Of a DNA stretch of 64,000 nucleotides, positions 49,370 to 58,196 are shown one piece after another. Below the pieces are notes generated by a model. It saw only the letters and a list, made by a program, of their open reading frames with translations, was not told where the DNA came from and did no database searches. Position 1 is the stretch's first letter; each line of letters opens with the position of its first letter. A program made the translations under genes and the position numbers. Location of the stretch: NCBI GenBank assembly GCA_016715865.1, contig JADJXM010000018.1, positions 124,001 to 188,000 of the forward strand, written 5' to 3'. This DNA comes from Acidobacteriota bacterium. GTDB taxonomy: Bacteria > Acidobacteriota > Blastocatellia > RBC074.

Positions 49370-50741
49370 GCGCAAGCCGGGCGACCATCTGACGACGCAT
49401 TACTGCCCCGGCTGCGGCCACGGCAACCTGCACAAATACATCGCCGAAGCGATCGACGACCTCGGACTGCAGGATCGCACCATCTTCGTCAATCCCGTCG
49501 GCTGCTCGGTCTTTGCGTACTACTACATGGACGTCGGTAATATCCAGGTTCCTCACGGGCGGGCGCCGGCCGCGGCGACTGCGATCAAACGCGCCCATCC
49601 CGACAGTCTGGTCATCAGTTACCAGGGTGACGGAGACCTGGCCGCCATCGGTGGCAACGAGATCCTTCACGCCGCCAATCGCGGAGAGAACATCACAGTC
49701 TTCTTCATCAATAACGCGATCTACGGCATGACCGGAGGACAGATGGCGCCGACGACGCTGCTCGGCCAGAAGACCATCACCTCACCCTTCGGCCGCGCGA
49801 CAGAACGCGAAGGCTTCCCCTTGCGTGTAAGCGAACTGCTGGCCACTCTGGAAGGCCCGACCTACATCGAACGCGTTGGACTGTTCGACAATAAATCGAG
49901 GATGAAAGCCCGCAAGGCAGTCCGCAAGGCGCTCCGGAATCAGGTCGAGGGTCGAGGGTTTTCGCTGGTCGAAATCCTCTCACCCTGCCCTACCGGGTGG
50001 GGCCTGACGCCGACCGAGTCCTGCGAATGGATGCAGGAGAAGATGGTCAAACAGTTCCCGCTCGGAGTAATCAAGGATGAATCCGCCAGCCGGGAAGGCT
50101 GGAATCGTTATCGTCAGGTTGTTCCGGCGGAGAAACTGCCTGAAATCCTCGACCTGACAAAGGAAAGCACGGAACAATTCACACCGACTGACGTCCCAGG
50201 CTGCTATCGCAACCCTTCGATCAAGATCGCGGGATTCGGCGGCCAGGGTCTGCTCTTCCTTGGCAAGTTGCTGGCTGAAGCGGGTATGCGACACGCCTAT
50301 AACGTCTCGTGGATTCCGTCTTATGGTCCCGAGATGCGCGGCGGGACAGCCAACTGCCAGGTCAACATTTCGACCGAGCCGATCGGGTCTCCGCTGGTTT
50401 CGCGTCCATCCGTGCTGATCGCGCTCAACCGGCCATCACTCGACAAGTTCGAACCGGAAGTCGCCAGCGGAGGTCTGATCATCTACGATTCATCATTGAT
50501 CGACAGGGCGCCTGAGCGTGGAGATGTCGAGGTGATCGCTCTGCCGGCAACGAAACTGGCCGACGAAGCGGGCAGCGCCAGGGCCGCGAACATGGTTGCT
50601 CTGGGAGCGTATCTTGGCCGCACCAACCTGCTCGACCAGACGGGAGTCTTCAAGATTCTTGAAAAGATGACGAAGAGCGAGGACCAGATGGCGATCAACA
50701 GACGGGCGTTCGATGCGGGTGCCCGCTTCGCGATGTTTTGA
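49320..50741 (+). CDS. 2-oxoacid:ferredoxin oxidoreductase, beta-gamma fusion
   Basis: 473 residues combining two subunits. Residues ~20-260 are the TPP-binding beta subunit (THYCPGCGHGNLHKYIAEAI, SYQGDGDLAAIGGNEILHAA, NNAIYGMTGGQMAPTTLLGQ). Residues ~300-473 are the gamma domain (IKIAGFGGQGLLFLGKLLAE, SYGPEMRGGTANCQVNIS). Fused in this order the enzyme oxidises 2-oxoacids to acyl-CoA and reduces ferredoxin. It overlaps vorB by 50 bases, indicating tight coupling. Confidence 0.92.
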   Translation: MYVKTYQRAKSFFGEFERKPGDHLTTHYCPGCGHGNLHKYIAEAIDDLGLQDRTIFVNPVGCSVFAYYYMDVGNIQVPHGRAPAAATAIKRAHPDSLVISYQGDGDLAAIGGNEILHAANRGENITVFFINNAIYGMTGGQMAPTTLLGQKTITSPFGRATEREGFPLRVSELLATLEGPTYIERVGLFDNKSRMKARKAVRKALRNQVEGRGFSLVEILSPCPTGWGLTPTESCEWMQEKMVKQFPLGVIKDESASREGWNRYRQVVPAEKLPEILDLTKESTEQFTPTDVPGCYRNPSIKIAGFGGQGLLFLGKLLAEAGMRHAYNVSWIPSYGPEMRGGTANCQVNISTEPIGSPLVSRPSVLIALNRPSLDKFEPEVASGGLIIYDSSLIDRAPERGDVEVIALPATKLADEAGSARAANMVALGAYLGRTNLLDQTGVFKILEKMTKSEDQMAINRRAFDAGARFAMF

Positions 50742-51541
50742 ACCGGGAACGCCGTCAAGGCTCTGGGGATTTGATCGCGATCCGAGCCAATTAAAAAACT
50801 GTTAATTCAAATTCCGATTCAGTGTATAATAGTTTTGATTTGGCGGCCCCACTGTTTAGATAATTCGGCCAGGTCACGTTTTTCGGATATTAGCCTGAAT
50901 TTCACAGCCCCTGACCACTGTTAGAGCTTATAAGCTAATCAGTAATCTCTCGTCGCTGGCTGAACCTCAGCAACATCAGACCTCAGCTTGATGGCGATAA
51001 AATGGCAACATAACAAACTCTGCTTTTCATGATCGTCAAAATGAAGTGACGATTTGTTGATCGATACTGCCCCGTAACGAAGCGCAAACATTATTCTTCA
51101 CTTCGTAACGGATGCATATTATTAACTGATGTTATGCGGAAGAAGCCTTTAAAATCGATTTGACGAATTTTTGGTTTGCTCAAACATATTCTTCTGAGAG
51201 CCTGCAACGCAGGCGAAAGAATAAAGCCTGGGCGTGGAGCGAGGCCGTCAGGCCGAGCGGAACCCCAGGTCACGTTCCACCAGACCTTAAGCCCACGAAG
51301 TGGGCGAAAGTCCTGACGGGACAGGCAGGCTGCAATGGGGAAATCTGTCGCCCATTTCATGGGCTTGCTGAAATTATGATGCCGATACCCGGGGTTCCGC
51401 TCGGCCTGGCGGCCTCGCTTCACCTCGGGCTATATGCTGCCCACCCGCTTCGCGGGTTCGGGTAATATCAAGGAATTTCCAACAAATATCGCTGCGTAAA
51501 ATCAGTTATTAACAGCATTCTCATCGCGAAAGGGCAACGGA
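50742..51541. other. 800-bp gene-free region before the CRISPR locus
   Basis: No convincing protein-coding ORF on either strand. It contains a TATAAT at 50825-50830 with a weak -35 17 bases upstream, an AT-rich stretch to about 51180, and then a block of hairpins and nested inverted repeats (51195-51460, listed separately). It probably holds the promoter of the CRISPR operon. Confidence 0.6.
51226..51431. repeat. nested inverted-repeat element upstream of the CRISPR genes
   Basis: Outer arms 51235-51270 and 51387-51422 match in 33 of 36 positions and share AGGCCGAGCGGAACCCC. Inner arms AAGCCCACGAAGTGGGCGA (51289-51307) and its complement at 51348-51366 differ at two positions; each is also a hairpin by itself. 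Short GC hairpins flank the element (GCCTGCAACGCAGGC near 51200, ACCCGCTTCGCGGGT near 51442). The composition resembles dispersed palindromes seen in Planctomycetes/Acidobacteria genomes, an inference from memory. Confidence 0.65.
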
Positions 51542-53104
51542 ATGCAATCAGATCAGACTACCGACCAGTTGTCGCCTCAATTGCATATTGTATGTGGAAA
51601 CCCGGCAGGAGAAAAAGCAGCTTCATATACGCGTTTTGTCCTCCCATTTTCGTACTCAGTTAATCTTAATGTTGCACTACCCGGTGAACAAAGAGCTCAA
51701 AAGCATGAGTATGTCGATCTTAATATCATTGATGATAACTCTACGAAAAATGCAACTCCGGTACTTGAAGATGCAAAATGGAGAAAACGCTACCTGACGA
51801 CTGAAACAGCACAGATACTGTTTCATCGAGCAAAATGGCTGCAGATGAAGAACTGGAGCAGTGAACAGGCAATTAAAGAGACCGTACTTAGAGGCGAAAC
51901 AGTCAAAATTCAGATGGCCCCGCCGCGCATTGTCCTGTTTCACTGGCCAGTTACCAACTCGAAGAGCGCCAGGATTCAGGACAATCCGCTTCAAACAGGA
52001 TTTCTGATAATTGAGTTGTTCTTTCCTCAAGACAGCAAAGTCACGCTCGATCAGTTACTCGCAATCAATGAGTATTTCAGATATTGCCGTCAGCCTTTCG
52101 ATAAACATTCAGCTATAAAAGACTATTGTGATTTCATATCACCGTTATGGTCACCAGACACTAAGGATGTTGAACGGTTTTATGAACAACGCTGGCTGCA
52201 ATGGATCGACGACGTGAATCTATGTGTCGATGGAATTAAATTCAGGCTTCATATCAAAGAGAAGAAAGAGTGGATGGTCTATGCCGATGATCGGACATTC
52301 GTCTGGACCTGCGCCATCCTGCCCGAAGGCGGTAAAACCCTGCAAGCACTGGCTCCGGAATCGGATTTTCGGGCTTCCAATTTCGGGCACTGGATCAAGC
52401 TTCTCAATGTTGATCGCCCTGCCATGACTCCCCTGGCCTCGCATCGGCATACAAAGTTCGAAAGTGAATGGGCCAATGAGCGAACATATCATCGGTGGGA
52501 AGAAATGGGTACGTTCTACGGTTTCAGCTATCACAGTGGCGTAATGATCGGCCCGCCGGAAACAGAGCCTCCATTATGGAAGCACTTCGGAGGGATGTAT
52601 TTTGATCAGGCTCTGTTGCTGTTTTACCTGCGTGTCACGTTGTTTAGATTCAGCAAGAGACTCTGCGAGATTTCCCATTATGATGACAGCCGGATCGATG
52701 ATGATAAATGGATGTCCGATTTTCAGAAGTTGCGTGAGAAATTTTCAATCTTTACCAATCTATACCAGTTTCCATTACTGTCTAATCAACAACAGGGACT
52801 TGAAATGTACGAACTCGCACGCGATTCATTCGATGTACAGCCATTGTTTCAAGAGATCCAGTCTGAGGTTCACAACAGTCATGACTATTTCCTGCAAAAG
52901 CTGAATCAGAGACAGGTGACAACAGCAACAAGACTAACTATCGTGGCGACAATTGGATTAGCTATGTCTTTTATACTTGCGTTCTTTGGTTTTGACGGTA
53001 TCGGCACACTGATTGGATTGCCCGAGGCCCAACACCATAAATTGAAGTTATCAGAATATTTATCTTCGCCGCCTTTATTATTGCGTTCTTCTTTCAATTT
53101 ATGA
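51542..53104 (+). CDS. CRISPR-associated putative CorA-like membrane effector (C-terminus frameshifted)
   Basis: 520 residues as read. The long soluble part (e.g. SYTRFVLPFSYSVNL, RYLTTETAQILFHRAKW, YADDRTFVWTCAIL, YGFSYHSGVMIG, YQFPLLSNQQQGLEMYELA) matches no family I can name with certainty. A helical stalk (EIQSEVHNSHDYFLQKLNQR) leads into TM1 (RLTIVATIGLAMSFILAFFG). The reading frame then shifts: in the -1 frame, open to 53190, a second helix FIFAAFIIAFFFQFMIIYF and a basic tail follow. Stalk plus two C-terminal helices is the CorA layout, although the GMN loop is absent. Type III CRISPR loci with CorA effectors are known. The lesion lies between about 52995 and 53045. Confidence 0.55.
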   Translation: MQSDQTTDQLSPQLHIVCGNPAGEKAASYTRFVLPFSYSVNLNVALPGEQRAQKHEYVDLNIIDDNSTKNATPVLEDAKWRKRYLTTETAQILFHRAKWLQMKNWSSEQAIKETVLRGETVKIQMAPPRIVLFHWPVTNSKSARIQDNPLQTGFLIIELFFPQDSKVTLDQLLAINEYFRYCRQPFDKHSAIKDYCDFISPLWSPDTKDVERFYEQRWLQWIDDVNLCVDGIKFRLHIKEKKEWMVYADDRTFVWTCAILPEGGKTLQALAPESDFRASNFGHWIKLLNVDRPAMTPLASHRHTKFESEWANERTYHRWEEMGTFYGFSYHSGVMIGPPETEPPLWKHFGGMYFDQALLLFYLRVTLFRFSKRLCEISHYDDSRIDDDKWMSDFQKLREKFSIFTNLYQFPLLSNQQQGLEMYELARDSFDVQPLFQEIQSEVHNSHDYFLQKLNQRQVTTATRLTIVATIGLAMSFILAFFGFDGIGTLIGLPEAQHHKLKLSEYLSSPPLLLRSSFNL

Positions 53105-53220
53105 TCATCTACTTCTCCAAAAATCTAAATCGAATTATCGATACAATCGCGTCTTATCGTGATGCTCGAAAAAAAGGAGTAATCAGCTGATGAAAAACTT
53201 ATCGACTTCGCATCGAAGGC

Positions 53221-53847
53221 ATGAATTTGAGTAACTATGTCCATGATACACAGGATCTGAGCACAATTAGGGGCGGAGGACTGCTTCTCCTGGATGCTAT
53301 CAAGTGGATACAAACCCGGATCGACGGAGTTGAACTTGAGCCAATCAGCACAGGGGCATCATCCGGACTTTTTGAGTTCATCGCATTGGACGACGATCAG
53401 GCTAAAAACGTGCAGAGAAAGATCCGCGAATGGCTGGACAGTCACTACGCATTAAAGCATGCAACCGTGATGGTCGATTTAATTGAAGCAACAGATAACT
53501 TTCTCGAGGACAAGGAGAGTTTGATAGCCTTAAACCGCTGGAATCAAATGCATTCGCCAAGTCTGGCCGTTCCAGAACTTTCTGATCAAACAATAGATAT
53601 ATGTGCTATCGATCGCATAAGACCTGCAGTGAATACTTTTATATCGCCGGAACAGAATAAGGAGCCTATAAGCACGTCAACATTAATACGACGCAACTAT
53701 GGACGTGATAAAAAACAAAACTTTTACACATCATACACAGGATTGGAGGACGATGGCTCATTTAAATTCACAAATGATTTCAATGAATTAACTGGAAACA
53801 CTGATCAGGGAAATTTTACATCACAAAATGGCTGTCATTTATATTGA
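53221..53847 (+). CDS. cas10: Cas10-like protein, N-terminal part (degenerate palm)
   Basis: 208 residues as read. YVHDTQDLSTIRGGGLLLLD near the N-terminus resembles the first, degenerate palm domain of Cas10, and SGLFEFIALDDDQAKNVQRK fits its central strand. There is no HD nuclease domain in front. The frame ends just where the second palm should begin. In the next frame, from the ATG at 53828, MAVIYIDGNSFDK follows, a Cas10-type metal-binding strand, and the third frame then carries the rest. Two one-base insertions (A run 53825-53828; 53864-53869) would explain this. Confidence 0.6.
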   Translation: MNLSNYVHDTQDLSTIRGGGLLLLDAIKWIQTRIDGVELEPISTGASSGLFEFIALDDDQAKNVQRKIREWLDSHYALKHATVMVDLIEATDNFLEDKESLIALNRWNQMHSPSLAVPELSDQTIDICAIDRIRPAVNTFISPEQNKEPISTSTLIRRNYGRDKKQNFYTSYTGLEDDGSFKFTNDFNELTGNTDQGNFTSQNGCHLY

Positions 53848-54623
53848 CGGAAATTCCTTCGACAAACCCAGCGAGAGTTGTGCATAGATATGATGCCCAA
53901 AAAGTACTTGACAAAACTCTCCAGGACTATAGAAAAAATCTGCTCAAAGATCTTATCTTCAATATGAAAAAAGACGATTTATGGTTCACTGATGATAATG
54001 AACGTCGTATAGAAACCCTTCTATGGGGAGGCGATGAGATCATCTGGGTCGTCCCGGCATGGAAAGGCCTTGAAACTCTTGGATTTTTCTATAATCAAAC
54101 AATAAAAAAGAATTGGAATTACGAAGGGGCAGAACTGCGTCATGCAGCCGGACTGGTCTTCTGCCATCACAATGCTCCGATTCACCGTATCACCCACCTC
54201 GTGAAATACAAACTGGCGGAAAAAGCAAAAGAAAAGGACCGCAAACAAAACCTGTTCGCCTATGAGGTCTTGGAGTCATTTGACCACGTCAGCGGAGACT
54301 TTGAAGATTATCGTAATAAGCGCAGCCCCGCCGGAGCAAGACCCGATTCGCTGATTTTGAACGGGGAAAATATACAAAACGTATTGACTGAAGCCACAAA
54401 ATTGCTACCTCATCTATCGCGTCGCAAACTTCATAAACTGACCCATAAAATCATAAAACCGGACTGGCCGCCGACCGCTGAAGAGCGAAACGATATTTAC
54501 AGTAGTATGAAGGAAGGTCTGCCACCAACAGCCTCCACCGCGCTTGATAACATCAAACCCCTGCTCGGGGGCGAGGACGCCTGCTGGCTGCATCTGTCCG
54601 CACTGTGGGACTACCTGGTCTGA
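53844..54623 (+). CDS. cas10: Cas10-like protein, C-terminal part with GGDE active site
   Basis: Polymerase/cyclase palm of Cas10: RRIETLLWGGDEIIWVVPAW carries GGDE (family GGDD), followed by AAGLVFCHHNAPIHRITHLV and a C-terminal helical domain ending in LHLSALWDYLV. Cas10 uses this site to make signalling nucleotides (cyclic oligoadenylate, or SAM-AMP in some Bacteroides systems). As read, the ORF would start with TTG at 53844, but it is the continuation of 53221-53847. The combined protein is ~470 residues, a short Cas10. The DNA-cleaving HD domain is missing. Confidence 0.65.
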   Translation: MTEIPSTNPARVVHRYDAQKVLDKTLQDYRKNLLKDLIFNMKKDDLWFTDDNERRIETLLWGGDEIIWVVPAWKGLETLGFFYNQTIKKNWNYEGAELRHAAGLVFCHHNAPIHRITHLVKYKLAEKAKEKDRKQNLFAYEVLESFDHVSGDFEDYRNKRSPAGARPDSLILNGENIQNVLTEATKLLPHLSRRKLHKLTHKIIKPDWPPTAEERNDIYSSMKEGLPPTASTALDNIKPLLGGEDACWLHLSALWDYLV

Positions 54624-54640
54624 AAAAGGAGGCTGCAATC

Positions 54641-55495
54641 ATGCTCGAATATACGCTTAAAGTGGCATTGAGATTGGAAGGCCCGGTGCTGACCCATTCT
54701 ACCGCGGCCGGAGAGTATGGCATCGACAGCCCCATGGCCAGAAACAAGGATGAAAAATACTATCTTCCCGGCACCCTGGTCAAAGGCAAACTTCGTGAGG
54801 CAATGGAGGAATTACATGAAAAGGCCAGTGACCTGTTCTCTCCAGACATCGCTGATCTATTTGGGGATCAGACCGGCAATGAGCAGAACGCCAGGCCGAC
54901 TGTATCCCCTCGAAGGAGCAGGCTGATCTTCGAGGATTTCCTGGGCGAAACATCTTCTGAAAGCGACAACCTGACCAGAATCAAGATAGACAATCAACTG
55001 GGTTCGGTTAAAAAAGGGATGCTGCAGGTCATGGAAGCCCCATGGTCATCGGGGGAAGCTGTGGAATTCACAGGCTCCATCAGTTTCTTTGCTCAAGACC
55101 AAACAGAAGGAGATAACATCAGGAGCCACATCGAAACAGGCTTGCGCTGGATCACAGGGTTCGGATCAAACCGCTCAGTCGGTTTCGGCCGGCTCTTGAA
55201 CGTCGATATTCAAGTCGATCCGCCAACCGACCTGCTGGCAACTTCAGCTATCGACGATCTGGGATCGCCTGAACGAATCGACCTTGCGATTTCCCCATGG
55301 AATCCTTTCTGCGTCTCAAAACACCGTGTCAGCCCGAACATCTTCGAATCAGAGAAGATAATTCCAGGCAATGTCATCAAGGGATGCATCGCGGAACTCT
55401 GGCGCCAGTTGCTGGGTCAACCTCATGACATCCCGGTCAAGGTGTTCAATGATCCTGCCCGGCAGGGAACCTTATGGACAATTTTGACCGGATAA
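54641..55495 (+). CDS. RAMP protein with two RAMP domains, N-terminal part (frameshifted)
   Basis: Repeat-associated mysterious protein of the type III effector backbone. A strong AAAGGAGG site precedes the ATG. First RAMP domain: VALRLEGPVLTHSTAAGEYG, YLPGTLVKGKLREAMEEL, SNRSVGFGRL (glycine-rich loop). A second domain begins at IDLAISPWNPFCVSK with IIPGNVIKGCIAELWRQLLG. The frame ends at 55495. In the other two frames RIRF and then HDAFPAPDSKKNRPVVAPLS continue it, indicating one-base deletions near 55465 and 55499. Confidence 0.7.
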   Translation: MLEYTLKVALRLEGPVLTHSTAAGEYGIDSPMARNKDEKYYLPGTLVKGKLREAMEELHEKASDLFSPDIADLFGDQTGNEQNARPTVSPRRSRLIFEDFLGETSSESDNLTRIKIDNQLGSVKKGMLQVMEAPWSSGEAVEFTGSISFFAQDQTEGDNIRSHIETGLRWITGFGSNRSVGFGRLLNVDIQVDPPTDLLATSAIDDLGSPERIDLAISPWNPFCVSKHRVSPNIFESEKIIPGNVIKGCIAELWRQLLGQPHDIPVKVFNDPARQGTLWTILTG

Positions 55496-55679
55496 GGTTC
55501 ATGATGCCTTTCCTGCTCCCGACAGCAAAAAGAACCGCCCGGTTGTAGCGCCGCTGTCGCTGGTCAGAGCGAACAAGGATATCCATGACGTCGCCTTATG
55601 TAAAAACCCGGTCCTCATAGGTGACAACAAATCTGCTCCTGAATTTTCAATCGACTGGAAATCGTCAGATGATGTCGAT

Positions 55680-56510
55680 TTGGAATTCGGCTGGAAAGAC
55701 CCCGACACCTCGCTGAAAACGGAGCTCCGCGTGCGAACCAAGATCAATTCACAATATCGCAGAGCGGAAGACAAACAACTTTTTGCATATGAGATGGTCG
55801 TTCCAACAGATCATATCTGGTATTGCAGCGTCGATCTGAGTGCGATCGCTGACAACGCCGTCCGCGCAACCGTCCTGAAGCAGCTCCAGCAACTGCTCAA
55901 ACCCGGTCTGAGGTGGCTGGGCAAGACCAAAACACGGGCCGATGTTGCGATCATCAAACCCGATCCCGGAATCCCGGCCTCTATAAAATCGAATGCATCC
56001 ATGCAGGATGATTGCTGGATCGTTACCCTGCAGTCGCCGGCAATCCTCTACAATCCATACGAGATGAATGAAACCAGCGGAGCCGCGCAACTCGAAGCAA
56101 ATTACAAAGCCGTCTGGAAACAACTGTCGAATAACAACCTGGAACTGAGTCATTATTTCGCCGGCCAGTCACTTGCCGGTGGATTTTATACTCACCGAAG
56201 GTTTCGTTCATCAAACCCCGCTGATTACTACCCGTTCCTGCTGACCAATGCCGGCAGCGTCTTCGTCCTGAAATCAGCGGCGGGACCAGACGCTCAACAA
56301 TACATCGACGATTGGCTGAAACAGGGATTGCCACTGCCAGACTGGGCGAAAAGCAAATACGCCCGCAACGGCCATGAAGGCGACCACTGGGAGAATTGTC
56401 CCTACATCCGCCAGAACGGTTATGGCGAGATCGCCGTCAACCTTGATCATCAGATAAAGAAACTGAAGGAAGGAGAAGATTGCCATGCCATCGAATCGCT
56501 GGTTGATTGA
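55680..56510 (+). CDS. RAMP protein, C-terminal part of the 54641 gene
   Basis: Open from about 55488, with the first in-frame TTG at 55680. Contains DKQLFAYEMVVPTDHIWYCS, LKPGLRWLGKTKTRADVAII and AGQSLAGGFYTHRRFRSSNP, the later strands and glycine-rich loop of a RAMP. Joined to 54641-55495 it makes a protein of about 620 residues. Its 3' end overlaps the next gene by 26 bases. Confidence 0.65.
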   Translation: MEFGWKDPDTSLKTELRVRTKINSQYRRAEDKQLFAYEMVVPTDHIWYCSVDLSAIADNAVRATVLKQLQQLLKPGLRWLGKTKTRADVAIIKPDPGIPASIKSNASMQDDCWIVTLQSPAILYNPYEMNETSGAAQLEANYKAVWKQLSNNNLELSHYFAGQSLAGGFYTHRRFRSSNPADYYPFLLTNAGSVFVLKSAAGPDAQQYIDDWLKQGLPLPDWAKSKYARNGHEGDHWENCPYIRQNGYGEIAVNLDHQIKKLKEGEDCHAIESLVD

Positions 56511-57138
56511 AGGCACACTCGAGACCCTCTCGAATCTGCGCATCGGAAATGGGGATATAACCTCCAGGGACGAACTTAAGTATGAAGATGCGGATGGGTG
56601 GGAAAACGTGAAAATCTCCGCCTTCATAACCGACGCTCAAGATGCAGCCTATATTCCCGGGACAACTCTTAAAGGAAAGCTGCGTTACCTGGCTGATAAC
56701 CTTGGCATACCAACACTCGAACAAATTTTCGGCAGCCCCGATCCCGAAAAAGAAGGCGCGGTGGGCGGCAAGGTCAGTTTTTTCGATGCCCGGACGCACA
56801 TGGAGGACTTCGTGTTGTCCGATGAACAGACCGGGCAACTCGCGCACTGGGACGCCAGTCGCAAGACAGGTGTCAGCGCCGGAGTCACCATCAGCCGCAA
56901 GACCAGAACCGCATCGGACAAGCGTCTTTTTCATCAGGAGTTCGTCCCCAAGGGCGTTATATTCAAGGTCAGAATCGCCGGCGTCGATATGTCTGACGAA
57001 GAGGTGCAAGATCTGTTGTTCGTTCTTGAAGGGCTTAATCGGACTCCGGTCGGCGCTTCGACCGGCGATGGATGGGGAAAACTCCGCTGGACTCCGACAG
57101 TCATGAAATCGCTGGATGAAACAGGTTTAAGGAACTGA
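56485..57138 (+). CDS. double-RAMP protein, first RAMP domain (Csm3-like)
   Basis: 217 residues. Csm3-like RAMP: IEGTLETLSNLRIGNGDITS, YIPGTTLKGKLRYLADNLG, GVTISRKTRTASDKRLFHQE, and the glycine-rich loop VGASTGDGWGKLRW. A TGA at 57136 interrupts the frame, but the same frame continues without another stop for over 670 bases, with linker and a second RAMP. A TGG-to-TGA change would explain this. GGAAGGAG precedes the ATG. Confidence 0.7.
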   Translation: MPSNRWLIEGTLETLSNLRIGNGDITSRDELKYEDADGWENVKISAFITDAQDAAYIPGTTLKGKLRYLADNLGIPTLEQIFGSPDPEKEGAVGGKVSFFDARTHMEDFVLSDEQTGQLAHWDASRKTGVSAGVTISRKTRTASDKRLFHQEFVPKGVIFKVRIAGVDMSDEEVQDLLFVLEGLNRTPVGASTGDGWGKLRWTPTVMKSLDETGLRN

Positions 57139-57252
57139 ATATCCGATGCAATACAAAATAATTCAACCAAATCCGAATGGAAGGTTCTTGAAGAGATAGA
57201 TGAAACCAAAAAGACCGAATTCATCAGGCAGGCACTGGCTCGACATTCGACC

Positions 57253-57819
57253 GTGCCAAACCCAATGAACCTGTCTGTCGATGTAATTCTCCGTTTTGAC
57301 GGCAACTTTCTGGTCAATGACCCGTCAAAAGTGAAAAAACCCAATGACAACAGCGATCTTCCAAATCACTTCCCTCTGCTTGATCGAGACGGCAAAGTGC
57401 TGCTCCCGGCAAGCTCGATCCGCGGAGCCCTTCGCAGCCAGGCTGAAAAGATCCTTCGCACTATAGGCGGAGAATGCGCCGCCTGCTATCCGGACGACAA
57501 AGGACCTCGAAAAGCCTGCGACACAGTTTATTCAGTGTCCGATATCGAGCGTAAACTCTGCCCGGCCTGCAAAATCTTCGGAGCTCCCGGTTGGCGTTCG
57601 CCTATAGAAATAACGGATTTCACACCCTCGCTGAAGGGCGAGGGCTCAAGAGTAGATAAACAGGAATTTCTGGCCATCGATCGTTTCACTGGCGGAGGAG
57701 CCGACGGTCTGAAATTCAACGCGACCTCGCAATTCAAGCCAACTTTGAACGGGAAAATATCCGTGGATCTCGCCAAGCTGGTTACCGCAGGAGTTGGCGG
57801 GTGGGCGATGCCCTTATGA
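57253..57819 (+). CDS. double-RAMP protein, second RAMP domain (Csm3/Csm5-like)
   Basis: Open from 57139 in the frame of the preceding ORF. VDVILRFDGNFLVNDPSKVK, LLPASSIRGALRSQAEKILR, a zinc-finger-like cysteine set (CAACYPDDKG...CPACKIFG), and FLAIDRFTGGGADGLKFN, the RAMP catalytic-loop region. Ends with GWAMPL and a frameshift near 57811; the next ORF continues the domain. Confidence 0.65.
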   Translation: MPNPMNLSVDVILRFDGNFLVNDPSKVKKPNDNSDLPNHFPLLDRDGKVLLPASSIRGALRSQAEKILRTIGGECAACYPDDKGPRKACDTVYSVSDIERKLCPACKIFGAPGWRSPIEITDFTPSLKGEGSRVDKQEFLAIDRFTGGGADGLKFNATSQFKPTLNGKISVDLAKLVTAGVGGWAMPL

Positions 57820-58133
57820 TATTTACTCTGCGCGACCTGGCCGAGGGCGATGTCAGGCTCGGGTTCGGCGCCGCCAAGGGTTTCGGCTCGCTGACGGCGA
57901 CTTATCAATTAAATCAAATGCCGAAATGGGACTCGATTCCGCAATTCCTTCAGGATGAACTCAAGAGTATCGGAAGCGAAATTGAGCATTTCATATGGCC
58001 AGGCCCTCTTTCAGAAGAATTAAAACTGGAATTGATGGTCTGGATAGAGAATCTTGCCAAACTATCGGCGCAAGCCGCTAAAAAACAGAAACAATTGGGT
58101 GATGGCAGGACTGCTCAACAAGACATATATTAA
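57801..58133 (+). CDS. double-RAMP protein, C-terminal end
   Basis: MIFTLRDLAEGDVRLGFGAA then KGFGSLTA is the terminal glycine-rich loop of a Csm3-like RAMP, which belongs directly after GWAMPL of the previous ORF. A one-base deletion in the CCC run at 57811-57813 would join them. A helical tail (AQAAKKQKQLGDGRTAQQD) follows. The complete protein would have about 550 residues with two RAMP domains. Confidence 0.65.
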   Translation: MGDALMIFTLRDLAEGDVRLGFGAAKGFGSLTATYQLNQMPKWDSIPQFLQDELKSIGSEIEHFIWPGPLSEELKLELMVWIENLAKLSAQAAKKQKQLGDGRTAQQDIY

Positions 58134-58196
58134 TGGATATGCAAATTTGACAAGTCCTGCCTAATTACCGGCAGGATACAAATCAAGGAGGCGAAT

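Noticed and set aside
53844..54623. GGDE protein as a GGDEF diguanylate cyclase
   Set aside because: The surrounding strands and the RAMP/Cas neighbours fit Cas10; the GGDEF signature lacks its F and usual inhibitory site.
57136..57138. In-frame TGA as selenocysteine or recoded Trp codon
   Set aside because: All other genes use TGA as a normal stop, and no SECIS-like hairpin is evident; a point mutation or error is simpler.
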